Assembly (NCBI RefSeq): GCF_014898055.3
Contig: NW_023601212.1
Location: 45,372,329 to 45,436,328, forward strand
Length of the DNA: 64,000 bases
Reading direction: 5' to 3'
Source: Talpa occidentalis
Taxonomy: Eukaryota > Chordata > Mammalia > Eulipotyphla > Talpidae
Shown: piece after piece, positions 10,865-21,725 of the stretch
How positions within the stretch are numbered: the stretch's first letter is position 1
Layout of the letters: each line of letters starts with the position of its first letter
Position numbers and translations under genes: made by a program
The notes under the pieces: generated by a model
Database searches by the model: none
Told to the model about the DNA's origin: nothing
Seen by the model: the letters and a program-made list of their open reading frames with translations, nothing else

Positions 10865-13800
10865 CTAGATTCCTGCTATGAGTGAGACCATCGGTATTTT
10901 TCTTTTTCTTTTTGGCTTATTTCGCTGAGCATGATCCCTTCCAGTGCCATCCATGTAGCTGCAAATTGCATGTGTTTATCTTTTTTGAATGCTGAGTAAT
11001 ATTCCATGGTATATATGTACCACATCTTCTTGATCCAGTCATCTATTTTTGGGCATTTGGGTTGTTTCCAAAGCTTAGCTATTGTAAACAGTGCTGCTAT
11101 AAACATAGGGGTGCAGGTGTTCTTTGGAATTGATGTTCTGTGTCCTTCGGGTAAATACCTAGGAGTGGAATTGCTGGATCATATGGAAGCTCTATGTTTA
11201 GTAGGTCCAGAAATCTCCACACAGCTCTCCACAGTGGTTGGACCAGTTTGCACTCCCACCAACAGTGCAGAAGAGTTCCTTTTTCTCCACACCCTCGCCA
11301 ACATTTGTTGTTGCTAGTTTTTTTAATATGTGCCATTCTCACTGGTGTAAGATGGTATCTCATAGTAGTTTTGATTTGCATTTCCCTGATGACAAGTGAT
11401 GTTGAACATTTTTTCATATGCCTGTTGGCCATTTGCATTTCCTCTTCAGAGAAGTTTCTTTTTAGCTCTTCTGCCCATTTTTTGACTGGATTATTTTCTT
11501 TGTTGTTGCTGAGTCTCATCAGCTCTTTGCAGATTTTTGTGATCAGTCTTTTATCATTAGTGTTGGGTGCAAAAATGTTCTCCCAGTTGGTGGGGTTTCT
11601 CTTTGTTTTTGTTATTGTCTCTTTTGCTGTGCAGAAGCTCTTTAATTTGATGTAGTCCCAGCTGTTTATCTTCGCCTTCACTATCACTGCTTTGGGTGAT
11701 GTGTCTGTAAAGATGTCTTTGATGTGCAAATCCCGTAGTGTTTCGCCTATATTTCCTTCTATATATTTTATGGTTTCAGGTCTTATGTCTAGTTCTTTAA
11801 TCCATTTTGAGTTGACTTTTGTGTATGGTGTGAGGTAGTGGTCAAGCTTCATTCTTTTGCATGTAGCGACCCAGTTTTCCCAGCACCATTTATTGAACAA
11901 ACTTTCTTTGCTCCAATGCATAGTCTTTGCTCCTTTGTCAAAGATTAGTTGACCATAAATCTGTGGGTTTATTTCTGGATTTTCTATTCGATTCCATTGG
12001 TCTGTATGTCTCTTCTTGTTCCAATACCATGCAGTTTTGATGATTATGGCTTTGTAGTAGAGTTTGAAGTCTGGGAGTGTGATGCCTCCATTCCCTTCTT
12101 TTATTTTCAGGAGAGCTTTGGCTATTCGGGGTTTTTTGTGATTCCATATGAATTTCATCAATAATTGTTCTATTTCTTTGAAGAATGACATTGAAATTTT
12201 GATTGGAATAGCATTGAATCTGTATATTGCTTTTGGAAGGATGGCCATTTTAATAATGTTTATTCTTCCAATCCATGAGCAGGGGATGTCTTTCCATTTC
12301 TTGTGTCTTCTTCTATTTCTTTTAACAGTGTTTTATAGTTTTCTTTGTATAGGTCCTTTACCTCTTTTGTTAGATTTATTCCCAAATATTTGATTTTTTT
12401 TGTTTCAATAAAAAAAGGGATTTTTTTTTTGATTTCTTCTTCTTCAGATTTATTGTTTGTGTATAGGAAGGCTACTGACTTTTGTGTGTTGATTTTGTAT
12501 CCTGCCACTTTACTGAACTGATTGATGAGTTGAATTAGTTTTTCTGTGGACTTTTTGGGGTTCTCTATATATATTATCATATCATCTGCAAATAGTGATA
12601 GTTTGACTTCTTCTTTTCCTATTTGGATTCCTTGGATGTCTTCCTCTTGTCTTATTGCTCTGGCTAGGACTTCCAGTATTATATTGAAAAGCAGTGGTGA
12701 AAGTGGACATCCTTGTCTTGTTCCAGATCTTAATGGAATTGCTTTCAGCTTTTCACCATTGAGAATGATACTGGCTGTTGGCTTGTCATAGATGGCCTTT
12801 ATGATGTTTAGGTATGTTCCTTGTATCCCAAGAATTTCAAGGGCTTTTATCATGAATGGGTGTTGTACTTTGTCGAAAGCTTTCTCAGCATCTATTGATA
12901 TTATCATATGGTTTTTATATTTCTTTTTGTTTGTGTTGGATAACGTTGATTGATTTTCGGATGTTAAACCATCCTTGTGTCCCTGGAATGAATCCTACTT
13001 GGTCGTGGTGAATTATCTTATGGATACATTGTTGGATTCTGATAGCTAAAATTTTATTGAGGATTTTTGCATCAGTGTTCATTAGGGAGATTGGCCTGTA
13101 GTTTTCCTTTTTTGTGTTGTCCTTGTTTGGTTTTGGTATTAGTGTAATGTTGGCTTCATAGAACGTGTTTGGTATTGTCCCTTCCTTCTCAATTTTTTGG
13201 AAGAGTTTGTGAAGGATAGGCACTAATTCGTCTCTGAATGTTTGGTAGAATTCATTTGTAAATCCATCAGGTCCTGGGCTTTTGTTTTTGGGGAGGTTTT
13301 TGATTACCATTTCAATTTCGCTGCTTGTAATTGGTCTGTTTAGATGTTCTATTTCTTCTTTATCTAGCTTTGGGTGATTGTAGAGTTGTAGGAATTTGTC
13401 CATCTCCTCTAGATTGTTAAACTTGTTTCCATATAACTGTTCATAGTAGTTACTGATTATTCTTTTGATTTCTGCTGTGTCCGTTGTGATTTCTCCTCTT
13501 TCATTGATGATCCTGTGTATTTGTGCTTTCTCCCTTTTTTCCTTTGTGAGCCTGGCTAGGGGTTTGTCTATTTTATTGATTTTTTCAAAGAACCAGCTCT
13601 TGGTTTCATTGATCTTTTGGATTGTTTTTTTAGTTTCAATTTCATTTATTTCTGCTTTGGTTTTTATTATTTCTTTTCTTCTACTGGTTTTGGGTTTTTT
13701 TTGTTGTTCTTTTTCTAAATCTTTGAGCTTCGAGATTAGGTTGTTTCTTTGAGTTCTTTCTTGTTTCTTGATGTGAGCTTCTATTGCTATATATTTTCCT

Positions 13801-14687
13801 CTTATTACTGCTTTTGCTGCATCCCATACATTTAGGATATTGGTGTCCTCCTTGTCGTTCAATTCAAAGAATTTTTTAATTTCTTCTTTGATCTCCTCAT
13901 TAGTCCAGTGGTCTTCCAGTAGTGTGGTTTTTAATCTCCATGAGGTAGGATAGTTCCTTGCCTTCTTTTTATGGTTTATTTCTAGTTTGATGCCTTCATG
14001 GTCAGAAAAGATGGTTGATATGATTTCAATCTTGGTGTATCTGTTGATGTTTGTCTTGTGCCCCAGTATGTGATCGATCCTGGAGAATGATCCGTGTGCG
14101 CTTGAGAAAAATGTGTACTCCGTTTTTTTGGGGTTTAGTGTTCTATAGATGTCTGTTAAGCCCAATTGCTCTAGGTCCTTATTTAGAGCTTTGGTTTCTT
14201 TACTTATTTTTTGTCTTGTTGATCTATCCATTGTTGATAGTGGTGTGTTGAAGTCTCCCACTACGTATGTGTTTTCTCTGATGTCTGTTTTCAGAGAGGA
14301 CAACAGTTGTCTGATATATTTTGGTGCTCCTTCGTTTGGTGAGTATATGTTAATGAGTGTTATTTCTTCTTGAAGTATTGTCCCCTTGATCATAATGTAG
14401 TGACCATTGGGGTCTCTTTTTATCTTTTTGAGTTTGAAATCTGTTTTATCTGATATAAGTATAGCTGTTCCTGCTTTCTTTTTTGGTCCATTTGCTTGTA
14501 GGATTGTTTTCCATCCTTTAACTTTGAGCCTATTTTTATCTTTTGTAGCTAAATGTATTTCCTGGAGACAGCAAAAGGTTGGGTTTTGTTTCTTAATCCA
14601 GGCTGCAACTCTGTGTCTTTTTATTGAAAAGTTTAGTCCATTTACATTTAGAGTTAATATTGATATGTTAGCATCTGTATTTGCCAT
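10865..14687 (-). pseudogene. L1-C ORF2 (endonuclease-reverse transcriptase), nearly intact
   Basis: ORF2p nicks target DNA and copies L1 RNA at the nick. The first 590 codons (14687-12915) are open. They carry an APE-type endonuclease with LNVNGL near residue 15, LQEIHL with its catalytic Glu, [16 protein letters not shown] and FSDHEG, then the start of RT with SPGPDGF. The rest is split: 12907-12260 has [14 protein letters not shown] and FADDM, and 12248-11097 has the C-terminal domain up to the Cys-rich region. The breaks are a 2-bp loss near 12931 and single-base losses near 12301, 11136 and 10891, judged against the other L1 copies here. Three of the four are in T or C runs. The start [11 protein letters not shown] matches the start in L1-A. 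Confidence 0.9.
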
Positions 14688-14875
14688 TGTGTTTGTCTTT
14701 CCTTTGATTTATTTATTTATTCTTTTAATAACTTTTTTTTTTGGCCTTCTTTCATTGTTATTCGTCCCTCTGAGGTTCTGGCTTTAGGACTCCTTGTAGT
14801 ATTTTTTGGAGTGGGGGTTTAGTTGCAATGAAATTCCGGAGTTTCTGTTTGTCTGGGAAGGTCCATATTCTTTCT

Positions 14876-15868
14876 TCAAAGAGGAAGGAGAGCTTTGCGG
14901 GATAGAGAATTCTTGGTTGGCATCTGTTCTTGGAGTCTGTTGACTATGTCCCTCCACTCTCTCCTTGCCCGTAGTGTTTCTTCGGAGAAGTCTGATGTCA
15001 GCCTGATTGGCTTTCCTTTGAATGTTATCTGTTTCTTCCCTCTTGCCAGCTTCATTATTTTTTCCTTGTCCTGGATTCTTGGGAGCTTTACTATTATGTG
15101 TCTTGCTGTATTTTTCCTTTCGTCGTGGAAGTTTGGTGTTCTTCTTGCTTCTTGTATATCAATTTTCAGCTCCTTCTTCACATTTGGGAAGTTCTCTTCA
15201 ATTATCTCTTTGAATATTTTCTCTGTTCCTACATCTCTCTCCTCTCCTTCTGGTATTCCTATAACTCTTATATTTCCTTTCCTCATGGAGTCAGATAGTT
15301 CCCGAAGTCTTTCTTCGTTCTTTTTCCTTCGTACTTCTCTTTCCTTTTCTGTTTTGGTTCTTTTTATTTCTGTGTCTTCAAGAGAACTTATTCGTTCTTC
15401 CATTTCATCTATTCTACTTTCATTGCTTTTCCCAGAATTCTTTAGTTCTTCCATTAATTCTTTGATCTCCTGCATTTCTTTTACTTCCCTCTTTAGGGAC
15501 TCAATTTCATTCTTCTGACCATTGTTTTCCCTCTTTAGGGACTCAATTGCATTCTTCTGATCATTGATTATTTTTCCCTTATCATTGTTTTCCTTTATGA
15601 CTTCTGTCAGTTTTTTAATCACGGCAATTTTAAATTCTCTTTCTGGAAGGCTCAGAAGTTCTTCCAAGTTACTGTCGTTGCAATCTGGGGGCTGGTTTTC
15701 TTTTTGTGGTGTGCTTTTTCCCTGGGGAGTTGCTAGGTTGCGTGTGGTTCTTCTCCTCCCTACTGTCTGTTTTCTAATTTGCCGTATGCGTTGGGACACT
15801 GTGTAGTTGGGACTGGCCGGCATCTTGGGTGAGATTCTCTGCTCTCCTCTGGTTCCTCCAGGAGCCAT
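14876..15868 (-). CDS. L1-C ORF1p, 330 aa, C-terminus shifted
   Basis: ORF1p is the trimeric RNA-binding chaperone of the L1 ribonucleoprotein. It starts at MAPGGTRGEQR, the first ATG after the 5' UTR. Residues about 50-190 form a coiled coil with repeated IESLKRE heptads followed by MQEIKELMEELKNSG and ISSLEDTEIKRT. The RNA-recognition-type region follows (GNIRVIGIPEGE, near residue 200) and then the C-terminal domain (ARHIIVKLP, KEKIMKLARG, ITFKGKPIRLTSDFS). After NRLQE the frame differs from L1-A by a 2-bp change near 14933. It ends early at RKALLPL rather than continuing through the YPAKLSF and FPDK..LRNF segments still visible in another frame, so about 50 residues are lost. A 42-bp direct repeat adds two heptads to the coiled coil. 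Confidence 0.8.
   Translation of the reverse strand: MAPGGTRGEQRISPKMPASPNYTVSQRIRQIRKQTVGRRRTTRNLATPQGKSTPQKENQPPDCNDSNLEELLSLPEREFKIAVIKKLTEVIKENNDKGKIINDQKNAIESLKRENNGQKNEIESLKREVKEMQEIKELMEELKNSGKSNESRIDEMEERISSLEDTEIKRTKTEKEREVRRKKNEERLRELSDSMRKGNIRVIGIPEGEERDVGTEKIFKEIIEENFPNVKKELKIDIQEARRTPNFHDERKNTARHIIVKLPRIQDKEKIMKLARGKKQITFKGKPIRLTSDFSEETLRARREWRDIVNRLQEQMPTKNSLSRKALLPL
15487..15566 (-). repeat. 42-bp direct repeat in the ORF1 coiled coil
   Basis: Two copies of a ~38-bp block starting CCCTCTTTAGGGACTCAATT, at 15487 and 15529, spaced exactly 42 bp. The period encodes 14 residues, two coiled-coil heptads, so phase is kept. L1-A has only one such block. Confidence 0.85.
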
Positions 15869-16275
15869 ATGTCAGTTTCAAGCAGTCTTTACTGGAGAAA
15901 GGTCCCTGTTCTAAAATGCCGATGTGGGGACACACTCCCCTGTGCGCCTGGTCTGCCCCGGCGGTGGGTTCCTGCTCCCCCTCTGGGCTTGGACTGCAGG
16001 CCAGAGGGGGTCTGGCGTGGGCGAACTTCCCCCGCTCACCTCTGGCTCCTGAGGAAGCCTTCTGCAGGTAGTCTGAAGAAATGTCCCTGTTCTAAGATGG
16101 TGATGTGGGACACACTCCCTGCGCGTCCGGTCTCAGGCACACTCTTCTGCGTGCCTGGTCTGCCCCGGCTGTGGGTGCTCGCTCCCCCTGTGGGCTCAGA
16201 CTACTGGTCGGAAGGGGCCTGGCGTGGGCTAACTCCCCAGCTGGCCACTGGCTCCTCTAGGCGCCTCTGCTGGTT
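15865..16275 (-). repeat. Two tandem ~0.2-kb monomers in the L1-C 5' UTR
   Basis: GTCCCTGTTCTAA recurs at 15902 and 16083, CCTGGTCTGCCCCGG at 15947 and 16154, and CTGGCTCCT near both monomer ends. The second monomer has about 26 extra bases. L1-A shows about one monomer (4369-4608). Confidence 0.75.
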
Positions 16276-17233
16276 TCAAGTCGCTAGGTGGCGCCAGAGA
16301 TCTCTCCTGGAGCCCTTGGGGAGCTGATTTTCCACCCCGTGGGACAGGGAATAGAGCGGGAATGGTAGGGTAAACCTCAACGGCTTTGGGTGCTGTGTCT
16401 GCCTTGTGCCCCACCGTCGTGGGGAACCCACGCCCCTAATTTCGTGTCCCGGATGTCAGTTCCAAAGCCCTCAGTTCCAGGACTCAGGCTGTAGCCCAGT
16501 TCAGTGGCGCGGGAATGGCGCCTTTTGAATCCTGCTCCTGTGCCTGGGCGCCTGGTTCCTGCTCACTCAGTGAGGGCCTCCGCGCGTCTCCCCGCAAGCC
16601 TAGGTCGCAGGCGCAGGGACCTGAGCAGCTGAGATCTGGATCCGCGTTTGCTTTTCAACTGTACTGCTTTTCCGCGCGCGATCCCGATTCCGATCCGCAC
16701 TTGGTTTTCCAGCACGCCGCTTTTCCGCGCAATCCTGACCGCAATCCGCGCCTGCTTTTCCAGCGCGCCGCTTTTCCGCGCAAGCTGGCCGGGGCTGTGT
16801 GCTGGTCCTGGTCTCCTCCTGGGCGGGGTCTCTCTTTAATGGCGCCCGGAGCTCACCTCAGTGGCGGATCCTGCAGGGTTCTCCACAGCTCCCATTCACG
16901 GGGTGTGGTGGCTGCAATAGTTCCTTTCCACTCCCAGTCCCGCTTGCTGCTCGTTTCTTCTTGTTGGTCGTTTTAGTTTGTTGTTTTTCTCCTCTCTGCG
17001 GGTAGGAGAGTGCCGCCTCTGTGGGCGGGGGAGGGGAGCAGGGTTCTGCGCTTCCCTCCCTTCTAGTCCTCTTTTATGGCCACTTTCTTCTTCGGGCAGT
17101 TCGCTGGCGTCACCCGTTTATCTTCCGTGTCCCAGTTCTCACTGGGACCTGCCGCTTTTCCTCCCTATTAACGTTTTTTAATGGGAGATCTTACTCGCAG
17201 CGTCTCCGCGCCGCCATGTTGCTCCGCCCCTCC
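15869..17233 (-). promoter_or_regulatory. L1-C 5' UTR / internal promoter
   Basis: About 1.36 kb of CpG-rich sequence between the element start and the ORF1 ATG. On the element strand it begins GGAGGGGCGGAGCAACATGG; AACATGGCGGC fits a YY1 site and GGGGCGG a GC box. It contains three imperfect ~52-bp units (16666-16790) and two ~180-207-bp tandem monomers next to ORF1 (15865-16275). Function as a promoter is inferred from position and L1 biology. Confidence 0.75.
16660..16790 (-). repeat. VNTR in the L1-C 5' UTR, about three 52-bp units
   Basis: GCTTTTCCGCGC recurs at 16666, 16719 and 16770, with related sequence (GATCCGCRCYTGSTTTTCC type) between. L1-A has about one equivalent unit. Confidence 0.75.
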
Positions 17234-17250
17234 TAAAATGTGTTTTTCTT
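17234..17250. repeat. L1-C target-site duplication, right copy
   Basis: TAAAATGTGTTTTTCTT, identical to 10666-10682. Confidence 0.95.
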
Positions 17251-17320
17251 ATATAAAGATTGCTAGACAAATGAAAACATCCTTTGTAATAATTTTTTGA
17301 ATTTTAAGATATAAACCTTG

Positions 17321-17334
17321 ATTCCAATATTCTT
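17321..17334. repeat. L1-D target-site duplication, left copy
   Basis: ATTCCAATATTCTT, identical to 19752-19765. Confidence 0.92.
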
Positions 17335-19751
17335 TTTTTAATATTTTATTTTATATAATTCTTACATCATTTTTCATTTTTGCACAATGCATTTTCATTT
17401 TGGTTGTATTCCCCATACAATTGCACCCCCTCTTATTTTGACCTTAATCCTTCCTCTCCCCGCCCCTCCACCCCTCCTAACAGTGTGTGTCTGGTCCATA
17501 GTTGTTTGTTGATTTTGATTTTTACTTTGTATTAATTAGTCTTTTTCCTGGTCCCTTATTTGGGTTTTCTAGATTCCTGCTATGAGTGAGACTATCCGGT
17601 ATTTTTCTTTTTCTTTCTGACTTATTTCACTGAGCATGATCCCTTCTAACTACATCCATCCATGTTGCTGCAAACTGCATGTGTTTATTTTTTTGATTGT
17701 TGAGTAATATTCCATTGTGTATATGTAACACATCGCCTTGATCCAGTCATCTATTTTTGGGCATTTGGGTTGTTTCCAAAGCTTAGCTATTGTAAATAGT
17801 GCTGCTATAAACATAGGGGTGCAGGTGCTCTTTGGAATTGATGTTTCTGTGTCCTTTGGGTAAATACCTAGGAGCGGAATTGCTGTATCATATGGAAGCT
17901 CTATGTTTAGTAGGTCCAGAAATCTCCACACAGCTCTCCATAGTGGTTGGACCAGTTTGCACTCCCACCAGCAATGCAGAAGAGTTCCTTTTTCTCCACA
18001 ACCTCGCCAACATTTGTTGTTACTAGTTTTTTTAATATGTGCCATTCTCACTGGTATAAGGTGGTATCTCATGGTAGTTTTGATTAGCATTTCCCTGATT
18101 ACAAGAGATGTTGAACATTTTTTCATATGCCTGTTGGCCATTTGCATTTCCTCTTTGGAGAAGTTTCTTCTTAGCTCTTCTGCCCATTTTTTGACTGGAT
18201 TATTTTCTTTGTTTTTTTTGAGTCTCATCAGCTCTTTGTAGATTTTTGTGATCAGTCCTTTATCATTAGTGTTGTGTGCAAAAATGTGCTCCCAGTCGGT
18301 GGGGTTTCTCTTTGGTTTTGTTATTGTCTCTTTTGCCGTGCAGAAGCTCTTTAATTTGATGTAGTCCCAGCTGTTTATCTTTGCCTTCACTATCACTGCT
18401 TTGGGTGATGTGTCTGTAAAGATGTCTTTGAGGTGCTTGTCATGTAGTGTTTCACCTATATTTCCTGCTATATATTTTATGGCTTCAGGTCTTATGTCTA
18501 GTTCTTTAATCCATTTTGAGTTGGTTTTTGTGCATGGTTTGAGGTAGTAGTCAAGTGTCATTCTTTTGCATGTAGCGACCCAGTTTTCCCAGCACCATTT
18601 ATTGAACAAACTTTCTTTGCTCCAGTGCATGTTCTTTGCTCCTTTGTCACAGATTAGTTGACCATAAATCTATGGGTTTATTTCTGGATTTCCTATTTGG
18701 TTCCATTGGTCCATGTGTCTGTTCTTGTTCCAATACCATGCATTTTTGATGATTATGGCTTTGTAGTATAGTTTGAAGTCTGGGAGTGTGATGTCTCCAG
18801 TCCCTTCTTTTTTTTTTAGGAGCACTTTGGCTATTCGGGTTTTTGGTGATTCCATATGAATTTCATCAATAATTGTTCTATTTCTTGGAAGACTGTCATT
18901 GAAATTTTTATTGGAATAACATTGAATCTGTAAATTGCTTTTGGTAGGATGACCATTTTGATAATGTTAATTCTTCCAATTGATAAGCAGGGGATGTCTT
19001 TCTATTTCTTTGTGTCTTCTTCTATTTCTTTTTACAGTGTTTTATAGTTTTCTTTGTATAGGTCCTTTACCTCTTTTGTTAGGTTTATTCCCAAGTATTT
19101 GATTTTTTTTTGTTTCAATAATAAAAGGGATTTTTTTTTTGATTTCTTCTTCTCAGATATATTGTTTGTGTATAGGAAGGCTACTGATTTTGTATGTTGA
19201 TTTTGTATCCTGCCACTTTACTAAACTGATTGATTAGTTTAATTAGTTTTTCTGTGGAGTTTTGGGGTTCTCTATGTATATTATCATATCATCAAATGAT
19301 AGGGATAGTTTAGGGATAGTTTAACTTCTTCCTTCCCTATTTGTATTCCTTGTATGTCTTTCTCTTGTGTTATTGCTCTGGCTAGGACTTCCAGTATTGA
19401 AAAGCAGTGGTGAGAGTGGACATCCTTTTCTTGTTCCAGATCTTAATGGAAATGCTTTCAGCTTTTCGCCATTGAGAACGATACTGGCTATGGGCTTGTC
19501 ATAGATGGCCTTTATGATGTTGAGGTATGTTCCTTGTATCCCGAGAATATCAAAGGCCTTTATCATAAATGGGTGTTGTACTTTGTCAAAAGCTTTCTCA
19601 GCATCTATTGATATTTTCATATGGTTTTTATATATTTTTTTGTTGATGTGTTGGATAACGTCGATTGATTTTCGGATGTTGAACGATCCTTGTGTTCCTG
19701 GAATAAATCCTACTAGGTCGTGGTGAATTATTTTATGGATACATTGCTGGC
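17335..19751 (-). mobile_element. L1-D: older 5'-truncated L1, minus strand
   Basis: A T-rich start, C-rich 3' UTR complement near 17425-17475, then the ORF2 C-terminal half and RT core up to the RT region near 19750, where it stops at the TSD. Its sequence differs from L1-A/B/C/F at many sites: the 3' UTR has an extra block, and the product reads [14 protein letters not shown] where the young copies read [14 protein letters not shown]. It therefore belongs to an older L1 subfamily. Confidence 0.92.
17600..19751 (-). pseudogene. L1-D ORF2 fragment (RT and C-terminal domain)
   Basis: Open from 18630 to 17650 (326 codons from an internal Met, including [18 protein letters not shown]). Upstream pieces at 18855-18670 and 19809-19321 carry the QVGFIPG-like, DAEKAFD and CPLSPLLFN regions. 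The FADD region is damaged by a duplicated and deleted segment near 19290-19330 (TAGGGATAGTTTAGGGATAG). No endonuclease domain is left, so the copy is inactive. Confidence 0.85.
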
Positions 19752-19765
19752 ATTCCAATATTCTT
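19752..19765. repeat. L1-D target-site duplication, right copy
   Basis: ATTCCAATATTCTT, identical to 17321-17334. Confidence 0.92.
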
Positions 19766-20187
19766 AACATATCTCTTTTTACATGAAAGACACCTTTTTT
19801 AAAGCACAAAATTCAATTTAGAATTTTTGTGAACAACAGAGAATCCCACTTACACCTACTTGGTATCACTGTCTATTCTCAAAAAGCAAGTTCAGGGAAA
19901 AATTATTTACAAAAGATCCTGAGATTGGCAAAAACATTGGTGAAATTTTTCATTTTTTACTTTAGAAATAATTTATTTTATGAGAAAATAATGTCTGGAT
20001 GCTCTACCAACAAAAAATTAGGTGTTCTTTAAATGAAAACCAGGCAAAATTTAAAAGGCACTGGATCTCCCTGCTTCTAAATCTTTGCTAAGCTGGGGAA
20101 ATTGAGCTATGCTAACAGGAATTTCAAGTTACCATTGATGATTCTCCAAAGTGGAGGTTACAGAGTGTAGTGACATTTCAGGAATAG
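19766..20187. other. Unique non-coding DNA
   Basis: No gene or repeat recognised. Confidence 0.5.
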
Positions 20188-20192
20188 ACAAT
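20188..20192. repeat. 5-bp target duplication of LTR-1, left
   Basis: ACAAT immediately before TG of LTR-1; repeated at 20621-20625. Short, but the match coincides with both TG and CA ends. Confidence 0.6.
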
Positions 20193-20620
20193 TGTAGGGT
20201 AAAGAAAATATCAGGCTTTTCTGCCCTCCCGCCATCAGGATAGATGATGGATCCTTGTCCTGAATGCATGCCTGATGGTGGGCACCTGGAATAGGGTGTG
20301 GGCATAGGTAGATGGGATTCAGCTGAGCTAAGACTGTGCTTTTAAGGGCGGCGTCACGGGGACGCCAGCAGCAGCAGCAGAAGCCCAAAGAGAAGAAGCC
20401 CGAAGCAGAAGCAGAGAACGCCAGAAAGCCCAGATAGAGTGAAGATTTGCTGGGGCCTGGGAGGACTGCCAGCCTCCCAGCCCCCCAGCACCCCTGCCTA
20501 CCATGTGCCTGGTGAACCCCAATAAAAAACCTGCAAAAACCACTGAGGACTCTGACTCCTCCTTTACCTGGTCTGCATGGGATCAGAAAACCTGCACTGT
20601 GTCCAGTCCTGACCTTTACA
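20193..20620 (+). mobile_element. LTR-1: solo retroviral-type LTR
   Basis: Starts TGTAGGGTAAAG and ends CTTTACA (TG...CA), 428 bp, flanked by ACAAT on both sides. It shares with LTR-2 the U3 start (CAGGCTTTTCTGCCCTCC) and the R/U5 part (AGTGAAGATTTGCTGGGGCC, CCTGCCTACCAT, AATAAAAAACC as poly(A) signal, CCACTGAGGACTC, CCTTTACC). Most of U3 differs. No adjacent internal retroviral genes are visible, as expected for a solo LTR made by recombination. Confidence 0.72.
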
Positions 20621-20625
20621 ACAAT
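20621..20625. repeat. 5-bp target duplication of LTR-1, right
   Basis: ACAAT directly after the CA end of LTR-1. Confidence 0.6.
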
Positions 20626-21318
20626 TCAGCTTTCACCCCAAATATCCATAATTGCTTCTTAGAACAGTTAGATTTGGTCAAAGCAGTACAACACAATTGG
20701 GCTTCAATATATGAGGCCATTATATTCTTTTACAATGATCATGAGGCCAAAGCAAGAAATACTGAAATCCCTCTTGGCTGGAAACTTCCAGTAAGTCACC
20801 AAAATGATGAGCACAAAGGGAAGAGGAGAGGCCCTGGCTATATGTTCTTCAGGCCCTTTAGAAGTTGGAGCTGTTCCCTTGGCCACATATGTGGAATCTA
20901 GGAGGGGAACTGAGCCTCAAAGGAATGGGTTCTATTCAAACAGGAATGATCCACATGTTCGCTTGCTGTTTCTGCTTAATCTCTTGGACTCTCTTCATTG
21001 CATCATTATTTTATTCCATAGAACTTGCTGGTATTTAACAGTTTCATTTCTATGTTTTTCAAATTCAAATGAATTATTCACTGTAAATGTTTTACCAGCC
21101 TGCTTTCTGAAATGCTTTGGCCCACCTGACTATGTGAAGATTGCAAATTCTTTCTGACACTTGAAATCACAAAATCTGAACACCTTGCATTTGTTGCAAG
21201 CAAACTAGATAAGCCTGGGGCAGAAATAACTTCTCCATAAGCATTTTAAAGCGGGTGGATGTCCTGGAACTAACTGCCTGCTTAGGAGGCTGGAGTAACA
21301 ATAGAAATGTTAATAGAG
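20626..21318. other. Non-coding DNA between two LTRs, nothing recognised
   Basis: About 0.7 kb. I see no reverse-transcriptase, protease or envelope-like frames, so it does not look like provirus interior. The 132-codon frame starting in LTR-1 is treated as chance. Confidence 0.5.
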
Positions 21319-21725
21319 TGTAGGGTAAATGATTTTCAGGCTTTTCTGCCCTCCTGCCTGATGGCGCCACCTGCATTTTGTTACATTGTTATATTCAGTT
21401 GTATTATTTACTTCTGTGGGCCATGGCTACAGTATTGATATATTAGTCAAGAGAAGCAGAGGCAGGAGAGAGAAGAGGAGAGAGAAGAGGAGAGAGAAAA
21501 GGGGAGAGAATGCCAGAGAGCCAAATAAAGAGTGAAGGTTTGCCAGGGGCTGGGAGGCCTGCCAGCCTCCTGCCCCCACACCCCCTGCCTACCATACACC
21601 TGGTTGCTGCACTACCTGTAAAAAGCTCAATAAAAGCCTGAGAAAGCCACTGAGGGCTCCAGGACTCTCCTTTACCCGTCTTCTCCGATCATAGAGAACC
21701 AGCTTTGTGCCTTCCTGTTACTACA
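21319..21725 (+). mobile_element. LTR-2: second copy of the same LTR family
   Basis: TGTAGGGTAAATG to CCTGTTACTACA (TG...CA), 407 bp. Contains a purine-rich block of GAGAGAGAAGAG repeats (21450-21510), GAGTGAAGGTTTGCCAGGGGC, CAATAAAAGCC as poly(A) signal and a U5 ending GAGAACCAGCTTTGTGCC. The 5-bp flanks (TAGAG, CAGAA) do not match, so it may be one end of a lost provirus or have decayed flanks. Confidence 0.68.

Larger units (their letters stand above)
10683..17233 (-). mobile_element. L1-C: full-length L1, 6.55 kb, minus strand
   Basis: Complete element: poly(T) at 10683 (poly(A) on the element strand), C-rich 3' UTR complement at 10728-10780, ORF2 14687 to 10865, ORF1 15868 to 14876, and a 1.36-kb 5' UTR ending GGGGCGGAGCAACATGGCGGC (element strand) at 17233. 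It is bounded by perfect 17-bp TSDs. The perfect TSDs and few lesions mean a recent insertion. ORF2 carries about four small indels and ORF1 one near its 3' end. Most lie in short homopolymers, so some may be consensus errors. Confidence 0.95.

Noticed and set aside
20503..20901. 132-codon frame starting in LTR-1
   Set aside because: It begins in the LTR R/U5 part and crosses the LTR end into unrelated DNA; no domain recognised.
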